Assembly: GCF_004352915.1 (NCBI RefSeq)
Contig: NZ_SJSY01000074.1
Coordinates: forward strand, 1-64,000
Direction of reading: 5' to 3'
Origin: Flavobacterium zhairuonense
Lineage (GTDB): Bacteria; Bacteroidota; Bacteroidia; Flavobacteriales; Flavobacteriaceae
Length of the DNA stretch: 64,000 nucleotides
Shown: piece after piece, positions 8,919-16,731 of the stretch
Layout of the letters: every line of letters starts with the position of its first letter
Position numbering within the stretch: position 1 is the stretch's first letter
Position numbers and translations under genes: made by a program
Notes under the pieces: model-generated
Told to the model about the DNA's origin: nothing
The model's input: only the letters and a program-made list of their open reading frames with translations
The model's database searches: none

Positions 8919-9401
8919 ATGAAAACCGTACTAATCCTATATTTTCTTTTTACAGGAATTATATTCTCACAGTCAATTGATGGGAATATAAATGATTATG
9001 TTATAGCCATGAATGAATCAAACAATCGCAATCAAAATCAGAATACCAATCAATATATTATAAGTCATAATATAGTCAAAATCACTCAAATTGGCAGTTA
9101 TAATCAGGCCAATTTAACTATTATCAGTAATAGTGCTAATGTAACTGCGCAGCAAACTGGTAACAACAACTACATGAATGTCTACAAAAAAGCAGACGAA
9201 ATAAATCAATCCTATATACAGTCAGGTAATAATAATTATATAAATGATGTTTCATTGTACTCCCGAGGAGTCGAATCGATGAAGGTCAATCAAGAAGGCA
9301 ATAATTTAACGGTTTTCAGTACAGGATCAAATTCAATATCCAAGGATATGATCATCAATCAATCTGGAAATTCTGGTACAATTTACGTATTCAATCGCTA
9401 G
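8919..9401 (+). CDS. csgB: Curlin-like minor subunit or nucleator (CsgB-type)
   Basis: 160 residues with a signal peptide (MKTVLILYFLFTGIIFSQ). The mature part has Asn/Gln-rich curlin-type repeats (TQIGSYNQAN, QQTGNNN, IQSGNNN, NQEGNN, STGSNS, NQSGNSG), less regular than those of the upstream gene. Position between csgA and csgE suits a CsgB-like nucleator that anchors fibres to the cell, but the nucleator role is inferred. The Asn-rich N-terminus (NNRNQNQNTNQ) is unusual and resembles the Gln/Asn segment E. coli CsgA uses for secretion. The stop is four bases before csgE, so the two are cotranslated. Confidence 0.7.
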   Translation: MKTVLILYFLFTGIIFSQSIDGNINDYVIAMNESNNRNQNQNTNQYIISHNIVKITQIGSYNQANLTIISNSANVTAQQTGNNNYMNVYKKADEINQSYIQSGNNNYINDVSLYSRGVESMKVNQEGNNLTVFSTGSNSISKDMIINQSGNSGTIYVFNR

Positions 9402-9405
9402 GATC

Positions 9406-10143
9406 ATGAAAAAGTATCTAAACATAATTGTTGCAGCTTTTTTTATTTTTTTTTCTGAAAACGGATTTTCGCAGACCGAGTATAATAAAGAGGTAAAAGC
9501 GAAAATTGAAGTTAAGGAAATCGAGAATTTATTATTTATAACCGGAACTGCAGAAAATTTAAAATCAGAGTTCAAGAATATTTCATACAAACTAAGCGTA
9601 TTCAAAAAAAACAAATCAAATTCAAATAAATCAACTAATGCACAAGACGGAAGAGTAACACTTGAACCTATTCAAAGGGTAGAATTGTCTAAAACGCAAA
9701 TCAATTATACCAAACAGGATGAAGTAATTGTAATGTTGCTGATTTATGATGAAAAAAATGCCATAATTGGCAAAGACCGAGTTGTTTTTAATGAAGAAAC
9801 TGAATCAGATGCGGGAAAATCTTTCCCTGTTGACGGCATCGAAATGGTTGGAATAGTCGCCAACGATGCCAAAACAAAATTAGGAAATGATTTTTATGAT
9901 ATGTTTTATGCACAATATTCGAAGCTGAAAATTCATACTACTAAAATCGTAACAGTCCAAGAAGAACTGACATTTGGACGCACAACCAAGATTACAATAT
10001 TAGTAGATAGTGATATTATAGAGGAATTTATTTCACGTCCTGATGAAGATTTTTTAAAATACATGGCAGATTCAGCTTCTCAAAAGCTATTCAAGTATTT
10101 TAAAGATCTAGAAAAGCAAAACAAAATGATTACTCAATACTAA
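9406..10143 (+). CDS. csgE: Curli assembly factor CsgE with an extra N-terminal domain
   Basis: 245 residues, about twice the E. coli CsgE (129). A signal peptide ends near FSQ23. Residues about 142-245 (GIEMVGIVANDAKTKLGNDF, VQEELTFGRTTKITILVD, IARPDED-like FISRPDEDFLKYM) match the CsgE family, which caps the CsgG pore and guides subunits into it. Residues about 30-135 are an added beta-rich domain (LLFITGTAENL, ISYKLSVFKK, VELSKTQINY, VIVMLLIYD) resembling the Ig-like CsgC/CsgH fold of curli amyloid inhibitors; that resemblance is by eye. If right, capping and anti-amyloid chaperoning are fused. Confidence 0.85.
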   Translation: MKKYLNIIVAAFFIFFSENGFSQTEYNKEVKAKIEVKEIENLLFITGTAENLKSEFKNISYKLSVFKKNKSNSNKSTNAQDGRVTLEPIQRVELSKTQINYTKQDEVIVMLLIYDEKNAIIGKDRVVFNEETESDAGKSFPVDGIEMVGIVANDAKTKLGNDFYDMFYAQYSKLKIHTTKIVTVQEELTFGRTTKITILVDSDIIEEFISRPDEDFLKYMADSASQKLFKYFKDLEKQNKMITQY

Positions 10144-10214
10144 GCTTTTCAATTGAGTATATTTTTTTCGATAAAGAGTTTACTGTTTAATATTCAAACT
10201 AAAAAAGTATCTAT

Positions 10215-10682
10215 ATGAAAACTATAGCATTACTCGTTTGCTTGCTCGGTTTTGGTACAATATCAATTGCGCAAAACCTTCAATATAAAGCGGCAAATCC
10301 AAATTTTGGAGGAGACACTTTCAACTATAATTGGCTTTTAAGCTCGGCTCAAGCTCAGAATGATTATAAGGAAGATACTGGTTCACAGTATAAACAGCAG
10401 ACAGATTTGGAGCGTTTCAAAAGCAATTTGAACAATCAGTTGCTAAATAGGCTTTCAAATTCATTATTCGAAAATCAATTTGGAAGCAGTACCGGCACAG
10501 GAAGCGGAACTGGAACAGGTACCGGTACGGGCACTGGAACAGGAAATGGCACACTTTCTCCAGGAACTTATGTTTTTGGAACGTTGTCAGTTGATATTTA
10601 CCATTCTAATTTAGGATTGGTAGTTGATGTTTTAGATACAGAAACTGGTGAGCAGACACAAGTAATTCTTCCAGGACAATAA
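10215..10682 (+). CDS. csgF: Curli assembly factor CsgF
   Basis: 155 residues. Signal peptide (MKTIALLVCLLGFGTISIAQ), then LQYKAANPNFGGDTFNYNWLLSSAQAQN, the diagnostic CsgF N-terminus that inserts into the CsgG channel and forms a second constriction. A run of Gly-Thr dipeptides (residues about 95-111) links it to a C-terminal beta segment (YVFGTLSVDIYHSNLGLVVDVLD). The coding repeat is written with varied synonymous codons, so it is not a pure slippage tract. CsgF connects the secretion pore to the nucleating subunit at the surface. Confidence 0.93.
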   Translation: MKTIALLVCLLGFGTISIAQNLQYKAANPNFGGDTFNYNWLLSSAQAQNDYKEDTGSQYKQQTDLERFKSNLNNQLLNRLSNSLFENQFGSSTGTGSGTGTGTGTGTGTGNGTLSPGTYVFGTLSVDIYHSNLGLVVDVLDTETGEQTQVILPGQ

Positions 10683-10738
10683 AAATTATTGTTCAAGGTA
10701 AAAGTAAGGTTCAAGTATATTGTAAATAATTGAGGATT

Positions 10739-12115
10739 ATGAATAAAAGTCCCCTTTTTCTATTTTTATTAATTTGCCTATTCTCAGGATGTGGAGCATA
10801 TTTTAATCAGCCTGTTGGGGTGCAAAAAGCCGTATATGGAGAAAACACTCCGGCCACTGCCAAATTGGTAGAAATGCCAAAACCCAAAGAACAGATTGTT
10901 GTAGGGGTGTATAAATTCAAAGACCAGACTGGACAATACAAGCCTACAGAATTAGGAAGTACCTTCAGTACAGCTGTAACACAAGGAGCAACCTCTATTT
11001 TGATAAAAGCTTTACAAGATTCAAAATGGTTTATACCTATTGAGCGTGAAAATCTGGGAAATCTTTTAAACGAAAGAAATATTATTCGTTCTACGCGTCA
11101 GGAATACGCATCAAAAACAGAACCTAATGAAGCTGTTTTAACGCCACTTTTATTCGCCGGAGTTTTGTTGGAGGGTGGAATTATTTCTTATGATACAAAT
11201 ATAATTACAGGAGGTTTTGGTGCGAGATATTTTGGAGCTGGGGGTTCAACACAATACAGACAAGACCGAGTAACCGTTTATTTGAGACTAGTATCGACTT
11301 CAAACGGAAAAATCTTAAATACGGTTTATGTTTCAAAAACTATTTTATCACAAAGTATTGATGCAAGTTTGTTCAGATATGTGAATTTAAACAGGCTTTT
11401 GGAAGTTGAAACTGGTTTTACCCGAAATGAGCCAATCCAGATGGCTGTTACAGAAGCTATCGAAAAAGCGGTGGAAGGACTTATAGTTGACGGAATAAAA
11501 GACAAACTTTGGGAAGTAAATGCCCCACAAAAACAAATAGATGATTTTGTTGCTGAATATGACAAAGAAAAAAACGAAGCCGATTTAGCACAATTGTATA
11601 ACAGAAATTTAAGTGAAAACAGAAGAGCAAGATTTGGTATAGAAGCGGTAGGAGGAACGGCAATTATGCAGGGAGATTATCCAAATCCCAAACCCATGCC
11701 AATGGTAAGAGGAGCGATGAAATTTTTTTTCTCCCCCACATTTAACTTAAGTGCGTCGTCAAATGCTTTTCAGGTGGCAAATCGGAATTATATGGATTAT
11801 GGCTATTTGTCTTTAGATCTAAATCTGGAATGCATCATATTGCCACGCGACGTTTTTTCTCCTTTTGTTTTTGCAGGAACTGGATTTGAATTTGATCATC
11901 ATCGGGAAAATTTCCATAGCAAAGTGCAATTTGGAGCAGGAGTCGAATATCTTGTCTCGCCCCACGTCGGAATCAAAATGTATGGCGAGTTCAATGCGGC
12001 ATTCAGCGATAATGTTGATCATATGGTCGCTGGCGTCAGGGATGATTATTTTTACCGCATAGGTCTTGGAATGACATATTACTTTCCTAAAAAAACAAAT
12101 TATAAGAAAAAATAA
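10739..12115 (+). CDS. csgG: Curli secretion channel CsgG with a C-terminal barrel-like extension
   Basis: 458 residues from the ATG at 10739; an upstream in-frame TTG at 10730 is less likely. Lipobox LFSGC places the lipidated Cys at 18. Residues about 19-262 are CsgG proper (VVGVYKFKDQTGQYK, WFIPIERENLGNLLNERNI, GGIISYDTN, RQDRVTVYLRLV, AVEGLIVDGI), which in E. coli is a 277-residue nonameric outer-membrane pore. After a charged linker (266-297), residues 298-458 form a second domain of alternating beta strands with a terminal aromatic (GLGMTYYF), like small outer-membrane barrels. The extension is absent from E. coli CsgG. Confidence 0.92.
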   Translation: MNKSPLFLFLLICLFSGCGAYFNQPVGVQKAVYGENTPATAKLVEMPKPKEQIVVGVYKFKDQTGQYKPTELGSTFSTAVTQGATSILIKALQDSKWFIPIERENLGNLLNERNIIRSTRQEYASKTEPNEAVLTPLLFAGVLLEGGIISYDTNIITGGFGARYFGAGGSTQYRQDRVTVYLRLVSTSNGKILNTVYVSKTILSQSIDASLFRYVNLNRLLEVETGFTRNEPIQMAVTEAIEKAVEGLIVDGIKDKLWEVNAPQKQIDDFVAEYDKEKNEADLAQLYNRNLSENRRARFGIEAVGGTAIMQGDYPNPKPMPMVRGAMKFFFSPTFNLSASSNAFQVANRNYMDYGYLSLDLNLECIILPRDVFSPFVFAGTGFEFDHHRENFHSKVQFGAGVEYLVSPHVGIKMYGEFNAAFSDNVDHMVAGVRDDYFYRIGLGMTYYFPKKTNYKKK

Positions 12116-12189
12116 GCAACTTTTTAATCTTTAATAAGATATGATTAAAGAATTAAGTTCAATATAAGTTTAATAAAATTCAGTCTCAA

Positions 12190-13668
12190 ATGAAAATAAG
12201 ATTAAAAATTTTGGCGTGCTTTTTTCTTTTAATTTCGTGCAGTGAAGAGCAGTTTGATAACACAGGAACTGGTTCAATTAAAGGAAGAGTTGTTGATGTC
12301 CGTACCTATGCTGGAATCGAAAATGCTCGTGTATCTTCTAGCCCAACAACAAGCACAGTTTATACGGATAAAGATGGATATTTTAAAATAGACAAAGTGC
12401 CTGTGGGAAAATATGCTTTTCAAGCTCAAAAAGACGGTTTTATTGCCAGATTTGTACCGGGTACAATTGAAAAAGACATCGAAATTGAAGTTATTTTTGA
12501 GTTAGAAATATCAACTGCAACAAATAAGCCACCAGAAATTCCAGTACTTACAGCGCCTGCAGACAATTCTACCGGACAAGCTTTAAGCCTTGATTTGACT
12601 TGGACAGCCAAAGACCCAGAAGGAGATCCGTTGACTTATACAGTTACGGTGAAAAACGGAACTACAGATGAAGTAAAAACGTATTCAGATCTTAAAACAA
12701 CAACTTTAAATATTAAAGATTTAAGTTTCAGTACTAAATATTACTGGCAAGTAAGTGTTGATGACGGAATCAACAAGCCTATAAACAGCGTCACAAATTC
12801 GTTTAGGACATTGGCTTTCCCGAATCCGAGATATATGTATGTGAAAAAGATAAAAAACAACAATGTAATTTTTACTGCTGATGATGCCGGAAATGAACTT
12901 CAATTATCTTCAGCAGAAGTGAATAGTTTTAGACCGAGAAAAAATTTAAGCATTAACCGAATTGCTTATATCAGCACTGATGGATCATTGAATCAAATTT
13001 TCAGTATGAATCCGGATGGCACAGATGTTCGAAAAATTACAAATTTTGTGCCGATAGCTGGTTTCAATATGGACAATGTGAGTTATTCGTGGAGTACAAA
13101 CGGAAGTCAGTTGATTTATCCAAATTTTGATAAACTGTATCGCATAAATGCCGATGGATCTGGTTTGATTCAGTTGTTTAAAACTCCAAATGGCAAATTT
13201 ATTTCAGAATGCGAATGGAGCCGCGATGGAAGCCAAATTATCCTAAAAGTAAATGATGTTTCAGGCTACAGTGTTGAAATTTATGCAATAGATATGAGCG
13301 GAACTGTTTTATATACGGTGCTTTCTGGAGTAACTGGAGGAGCAAGCGGCATTGATATTTCGATTGATAATAAAAGAGTCGTTTATACCAGAGATGTTTC
13401 TGGATTTGAAAATGCAGATTACAGACGTTTGGATTCCAGAATATTTATTTACACCGTTGCAACAAATACATCTGCAGAATTGTCATCAGGTAAAGAAAAC
13501 GGTTTTAACGACCTCGATGTGAAATTTTCACCAAATGAAGCAAAAGTTATTTTTGTAAATACCTCTAATGATGGGCTTTCAGCTAAAAATATACAAACCG
13601 TCAGTACAACCGACGACAGTACAAGGACAACTTTGTTCCAAAATGCGTCGATGCCTGACTGGAAATAA
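12190..13668 (+). CDS. Curli-operon lipoprotein: CarboxypepD_reg, FN3-like and TolB-type propeller
   Basis: 492 residues with a lipobox (FFLLISCSEE). Domains in order: a carboxypeptidase-regulatory-like beta domain (about 30-100; GSIKGRVVD, TDKDGYFKIDKVPVGKYAF), a fibronectin-like or cadherin-like domain (about 115-205; DNSTGQALSLDLTWTAKDPE, YYWQVSVDDG), then WD40/TolB-like propeller blades (IFSMNPDGTDVRKIT, LYRINADGSGLIQL, CEWSRDGSQIIL, VKFSPNEAKVIFV). It follows csgG by 74 bp and ends at the operon terminator. A role in holding or organising fibres at the outer membrane is inferred from the operon. Confidence 0.75.
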   Translation: MKIRLKILACFFLLISCSEEQFDNTGTGSIKGRVVDVRTYAGIENARVSSSPTTSTVYTDKDGYFKIDKVPVGKYAFQAQKDGFIARFVPGTIEKDIEIEVIFELEISTATNKPPEIPVLTAPADNSTGQALSLDLTWTAKDPEGDPLTYTVTVKNGTTDEVKTYSDLKTTTLNIKDLSFSTKYYWQVSVDDGINKPINSVTNSFRTLAFPNPRYMYVKKIKNNNVIFTADDAGNELQLSSAEVNSFRPRKNLSINRIAYISTDGSLNQIFSMNPDGTDVRKITNFVPIAGFNMDNVSYSWSTNGSQLIYPNFDKLYRINADGSGLIQLFKTPNGKFISECEWSRDGSQIILKVNDVSGYSVEIYAIDMSGTVLYTVLSGVTGGASGIDISIDNKRVVYTRDVSGFENADYRRLDSRIFIYTVATNTSAELSSGKENGFNDLDVKFSPNEAKVIFVNTSNDGLSAKNIQTVSTTDDSTRTTLFQNASMPDWK

Positions 13669-13700
13669 AAATATCATAATCTTCGAATAATTTTGATGTC

Positions 13701-13736
13701 AAAAAATCGGCAGTTTGCTCACTGTCGATTTTTTTA
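13701..13736 (+). terminator. Terminator of the curli operon
   Basis: AAAAAATCGGCAGT / ACTGTCGATTTTTT stem (one G-T pair) with loop TTGCTC and a T-run. Confidence 0.85.
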
Positions 13737-13823
13737 TGAAAAACATAATTTCATTATAGAAGATTAAGTTCGAATAAAATCTAATTTTAAATTGGTATAA
13801 ACCCAAGAATTAAAAAATCTAAT

Positions 13824-13831
13824 TATCTTTG
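13824..13831 (+). promoter_or_regulatory. Putative -7 box for purM
   Basis: TATCTTTG 26 bp before the purM ATG; fits TAnnTTTG. No TTG at proper spacing was seen. Confidence 0.5.
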
Positions 13832-13857
13832 CACCACATCAACACAAACTAAGTTTC

Positions 13858-15036
13858 ATGAGTTCAGATTCTAGCAAAAGGTACGCACAAAGAGGTGTTT
13901 CGGCATCAAAAGAAGACGTACACAACGCAATAAAAAATATTGATAAAGGTTTATTTCCACAGGCATTTTGCAAAATTGTTCCAGATTATCTTACCCAAGA
14001 TTCAGAACATTGCTTAATTATGCATGCTGATGGAGCTGGTACAAAATCGTCATTAGCCTATCTGTATTGGAAAGAAACCGGAGATCTTTCAGTTTGGAAA
14101 GGAATCGCTCAAGATGCATTGATTATGAATATTGATGATTTATTATGTGTTGGAGCAACAGATAATATTTTGCTTTCATCAACTATTGGAAGAAATAAAA
14201 ATTTAATTCCGGCTGAGGTAATTTCTGCAATCATCAACGGAACAGAAGAATTAATCAACGAATTAAAATCTTTTGGCGTAACCATCCATTCAACAGGCGG
14301 TGAAACTGCAGATGTTGGAGATGTTGTTCGCACCATTATTGTCGATTCTACAGTAACGGCAAGAATGAAACGCAGCGACGTTGTTGATAATGCGAATATT
14401 CAAGCTGGCGACGTAATTGTTGGTTTGGCTTCATTTGGTCAGGCAACTTACGAAAAAGGATATAACGGCGGAATGGGAAGCAACGGACTTACTTCTGCTC
14501 GTCATGATGTATTCGGAAAATATTTGGCTAAAAAATACCCAGAAAGCTACGATGCGGCTGTTCCAGAAGAATTGATTTATTCAGGACAAGTTAATTTGAC
14601 TGATGAAGTAGAAAACAGCCCAATCAACGCGGGACAATTAGTGCTTTCGCCAACAAGAACTTACGCACCAATCATCAAGAAAATTTTAGATAAATATACT
14701 CCAAAAGATATTCACGGAATGGTACACTGCAGTGGTGGTGCACAAACTAAAATTTTGCATTTCGTAAAAGATTTACACGTTATAAAAGATAATTTATTTC
14801 CAGTTCCTCCATTGTTCAAGTTAATCCAAGAACAATCAAAAACAGATTGGAAAGAAATGTATCAAGTTTTCAACTGTGGACACAGAATGGAGCTTTACGT
14901 TCCAGAAAACATTGCACAAGACATTATTGAGATTTCAAAATCATTCAATGTTGATGCGCAAATCGTTGGTAGAGTAGAGGCTTCAGATGATAAAAAGCTT
15001 ACTATTACGAGCGAATACGGAACATTCAATTATTAA
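13858..15036 (+). CDS. purM: Phosphoribosylformylglycinamidine cyclo-ligase (AIR synthase)
   Basis: Closes the imidazole ring of the purine precursor: FGAM plus ATP gives AIR, step five of de novo purine synthesis, in the cytosol. 392 residues, the long form seen in Bacteroidota rather than the 345-residue E. coli form. Visible blocks: RYAQRGVSASKEDV (glycine-containing N-terminus), LIMHADGAGTKSSLAY, AQDALIMNIDDLLCVGAT (metal/ATP), HSTGGETADVGDVVRTI, GLASFGQATYEKGYNGG and GMVHCSGGAQTKI. Apparently monocistronic. Together with guaA it supplies purine synthesis on both sides of the island. Confidence 0.95.
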   Translation: MSSDSSKRYAQRGVSASKEDVHNAIKNIDKGLFPQAFCKIVPDYLTQDSEHCLIMHADGAGTKSSLAYLYWKETGDLSVWKGIAQDALIMNIDDLLCVGATDNILLSSTIGRNKNLIPAEVISAIINGTEELINELKSFGVTIHSTGGETADVGDVVRTIIVDSTVTARMKRSDVVDNANIQAGDVIVGLASFGQATYEKGYNGGMGSNGLTSARHDVFGKYLAKKYPESYDAAVPEELIYSGQVNLTDEVENSPINAGQLVLSPTRTYAPIIKKILDKYTPKDIHGMVHCSGGAQTKILHFVKDLHVIKDNLFPVPPLFKLIQEQSKTDWKEMYQVFNCGHRMELYVPENIAQDIIEISKSFNVDAQIVGRVEASDDKKLTITSEYGTFNY

Positions 15037-15044
15037 AAAAAATT

Positions 15045-15109
15045 AACCATATAAGTGATATAAGTTCGGTTTAGTATTTTTAATATGTACTTACATTACT
15101 TATATGGTT
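15045..15109. repeat. Inverted-arm element of ATATAAGTn units
   Basis: Perfect 12-bp arms (AACCATATAAGT at 15045-15056, ACTTATATGGTT at 15098-15109). Each arm contains the motif twice at 9-bp spacing: ATATAAGTG-ATATAAGTT on the left, and on the complement of the right arm ATATAAGTA-ATGTAAGTA. Confidence 0.8.
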
Positions 15110-15124
15110 TGAAAATATTTCACT

Positions 15125-15481
15125 ATGTACGAATTACTTTTTTGGAAATATCTAGATGAAATCTACCTTAATAATCAGGAAGTTTATGAAGCTCTTGTAG
15201 AAAAAGAAGAAGTAGATGGTCTGGCTGTTCTTCAAATTGATGTAATCGTGAACAGAATCAATGCAGTGTTTTCAAAATGGGAAAGAGTCGATGAAAACAG
15301 CTGGAAAAATAATGCTGGAAGAGGCGCTTTTCAAGTAATTACAACACCACAAAGCGTTAAAATTGATTGCTATGGAACCGAAGGCAAAACCATGAATCAA
15401 TTGGTTTCGATAATGGAAGAATTCAAATGCCCGTTATACGATCCACAAGTTCCGGAGCGTTACGATGAAATGAGCGAGTGA
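15125..15481 (+). CDS. Conserved-looking hypothetical protein
   Basis: 118 residues, no signal peptide, acidic and rich in aromatics (MYELLFWKYLDEIYLNNQEVYEALVE). I do not recognise the family. The middle (WERVDENSWKNNAGRGAFQV) followed by a short beta segment and LVSIMEEFKCPLYDPQVPERYDE suggests a small cytosolic alpha/beta protein. It follows purM by 88 bp, separated by an inverted repeat, and has its own terminator. Codon use matches the neighbours, so it is probably a real host gene. Confidence 0.7.
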   Translation: MYELLFWKYLDEIYLNNQEVYEALVEKEEVDGLAVLQIDVIVNRINAVFSKWERVDENSWKNNAGRGAFQVITTPQSVKIDCYGTEGKTMNQLVSIMEEFKCPLYDPQVPERYDEMSE

Positions 15482-15517
15482 TTTTTTCAGATTTTTGTAA
15501 ATTATAGTATAAAAGTT

Positions 15518-15540
15518 AAGTCCCTATGGGACTTTTTTTA
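15518..15540 (+). terminator. Terminator-like REP hairpin
   Basis: AAGTCCC-TAT-GGGACTT plus a T-run. The same GTCCC...GGGAC palindrome recurs at 15731-15743 (GTCCCGTAGGGAC), so it belongs to a repeat family while also serving as a terminator. Confidence 0.7.
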
Positions 15541-15548
15541 TTTTTGGA

Positions 15549-15704
15549 TTTGTTTTTTACCAATATTTTACTCCTAACGGAGTACACAAATTATAATAAA
15601 TATCTCGTAGAGATTATGTAGTGGTATTTGTTTTTACCAATCTTTTACTCCTAACGGGAGTATACAAATTATAATAAATATCTCGTAGAGATTATATATC
15701 GGTA
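15549..15704. repeat. Two 78-bp tandem direct repeats built from palindromes
   Basis: Units 15549-15626 and 15627-15704 share TTTGTTTTT(T)ACCAAT, TTTTACTCCTAACGG, ACAAATTATAATAAATATC and TCGTAGAGATTAT blocks with few differences. Each holds two short palindromes, CTCCTAACGG(G)AG and ATCTCGTAGAGAT. The gap 15482-15787 contains these, the flanking GTCCC/GGGAC hairpins, and no gene. Confidence 0.85.
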
Positions 15705-15787
15705 GAAAAAATGATTTGCGATTTTTATTTGTCCCGTAGGGACTTTATATTTATAGACGAAAATAATTTAATAACGAAAAATGAATT

Positions 15788-16396
15788 ATGAATACAACAT
15801 CAAATTTCAATTTTATAGATACTATTATTTTAGAAGATGATTTCGTTTTATTGCGTCCGCTTCAAGAATCAGACGTTGAAAATCTGTTAGAAATTTCCAT
15901 CAACGAACCAGAAACTTGGAAATACTCTTTAGTTGGTGCTGAAGGAAAAGAAAATTTGGTTAATTATATTCAATTGGCAATAAAAGCAAGGGAAGCCAAA
16001 AAAGAATTTCCGTTTATTGTTTTCGACAAAAAATCTCAGAAATATGCAGGTTCTACGCGTTTTTATGACATAAATCTTGAATTTCAAACACTGCAATTAG
16101 GCTACACATGGTACGGATCTGCTTTTAGAGGCACCGGATTAAACAAACACTGCAAATTTTTGCTTCTGCAATTTGCTTTCGAAACTTTAGGATTAGAAAG
16201 AGTAGAATTTCGCGCCGACAATAATAATGAACGCAGTATTGCCGCAATGAAAAGCATTGGCTGTAAAGTCGAAGGCGTTTTAAGAAGCAATATGCCAACA
16301 CGAGATAGCAATCTTCGACGTGATTCAATAGTTTTAAGCATCCTTAAAAACGAATGGTTTGATGAGGTAAAAGAAAACCTTAAAAACAAACTATAA
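15788..16396 (+). CDS. GNAT family N-acetyltransferase (RimJ/RimL-like)
   Basis: 202 residues. Transfers an acetyl group from acetyl-CoA to an amine; the substrate is unknown. The fold is recognisable from FVLLRPLQESDVENLLEIS at the N-terminus, the central strand LGYTWYGSAFRGTGLNKHCKFLLLQFAF (CoA-binding motif A, with R-G-T-G in the pyrophosphate loop), and GLERVEFRADNNNERSIAAM followed by GCKVEGVLR, hallmarks of the Acetyltransf_3 group. Stands alone between two repeat-rich gaps. Confidence 0.88.
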   Translation: MNTTSNFNFIDTIILEDDFVLLRPLQESDVENLLEISINEPETWKYSLVGAEGKENLVNYIQLAIKAREAKKEFPFIVFDKKSQKYAGSTRFYDINLEFQTLQLGYTWYGSAFRGTGLNKHCKFLLLQFAFETLGLERVEFRADNNNERSIAAMKSIGCKVEGVLRSNMPTRDSNLRRDSIVLSILKNEWFDEVKENLKNKL

Positions 16397-16429
16397 TATA
16401 AAAGTGGCCAAAGGCTCAAACTATTTTTA

Positions 16430-16601
16430 AACCGGACTGAAGTCCGGCCCTACAATATAAACCGTTCCTTCGGAACTTTTTTTGATTGTATATATTTTTT
16501 CAATCGATCGCATTTTTTCATAGAATCAAAAAAATGAACAGAATCATTGTAAAGAGCCGTTAGGCTCGATTCATATTGTAGGGCCGGACTTCAGTCCGGT
16601 T
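16430..16601. repeat. 29-bp inverted repeat with self-palindromic arms
   Basis: Arms 16430-16458 and 16573-16601 are perfect reverse complements. Each arm contains the palindrome CCGGACTGAAGTCCGG followed by CCCTACAATAT. The 114-bp interior has two further hairpins: GTTCCTTCGGAAC plus T-run (16464-16482) and GAGCCGTTAGGCTC (16554-16567). The 16397-16731 gap holds this structure and no gene. Confidence 0.9.
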
Positions 16602-16731
16602 CACATTGCGGTAAAATTTATATTTTTTAAAAGCATTTTTTGTTGTATTTTTCTGAACCAAAAATCAGGTAAATCGTTTTAGAAGCTTCTTGATTTTTTT
16701 GGATAAAATATAATGATTTAAAAAATACCCA

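Noticed and set aside
10490..10550. Phase-variable slippage tract in csgF
   Set aside because: The Gly-Thr repeat uses mixed synonymous codons, so there is no long pure DNA repeat for slippage.
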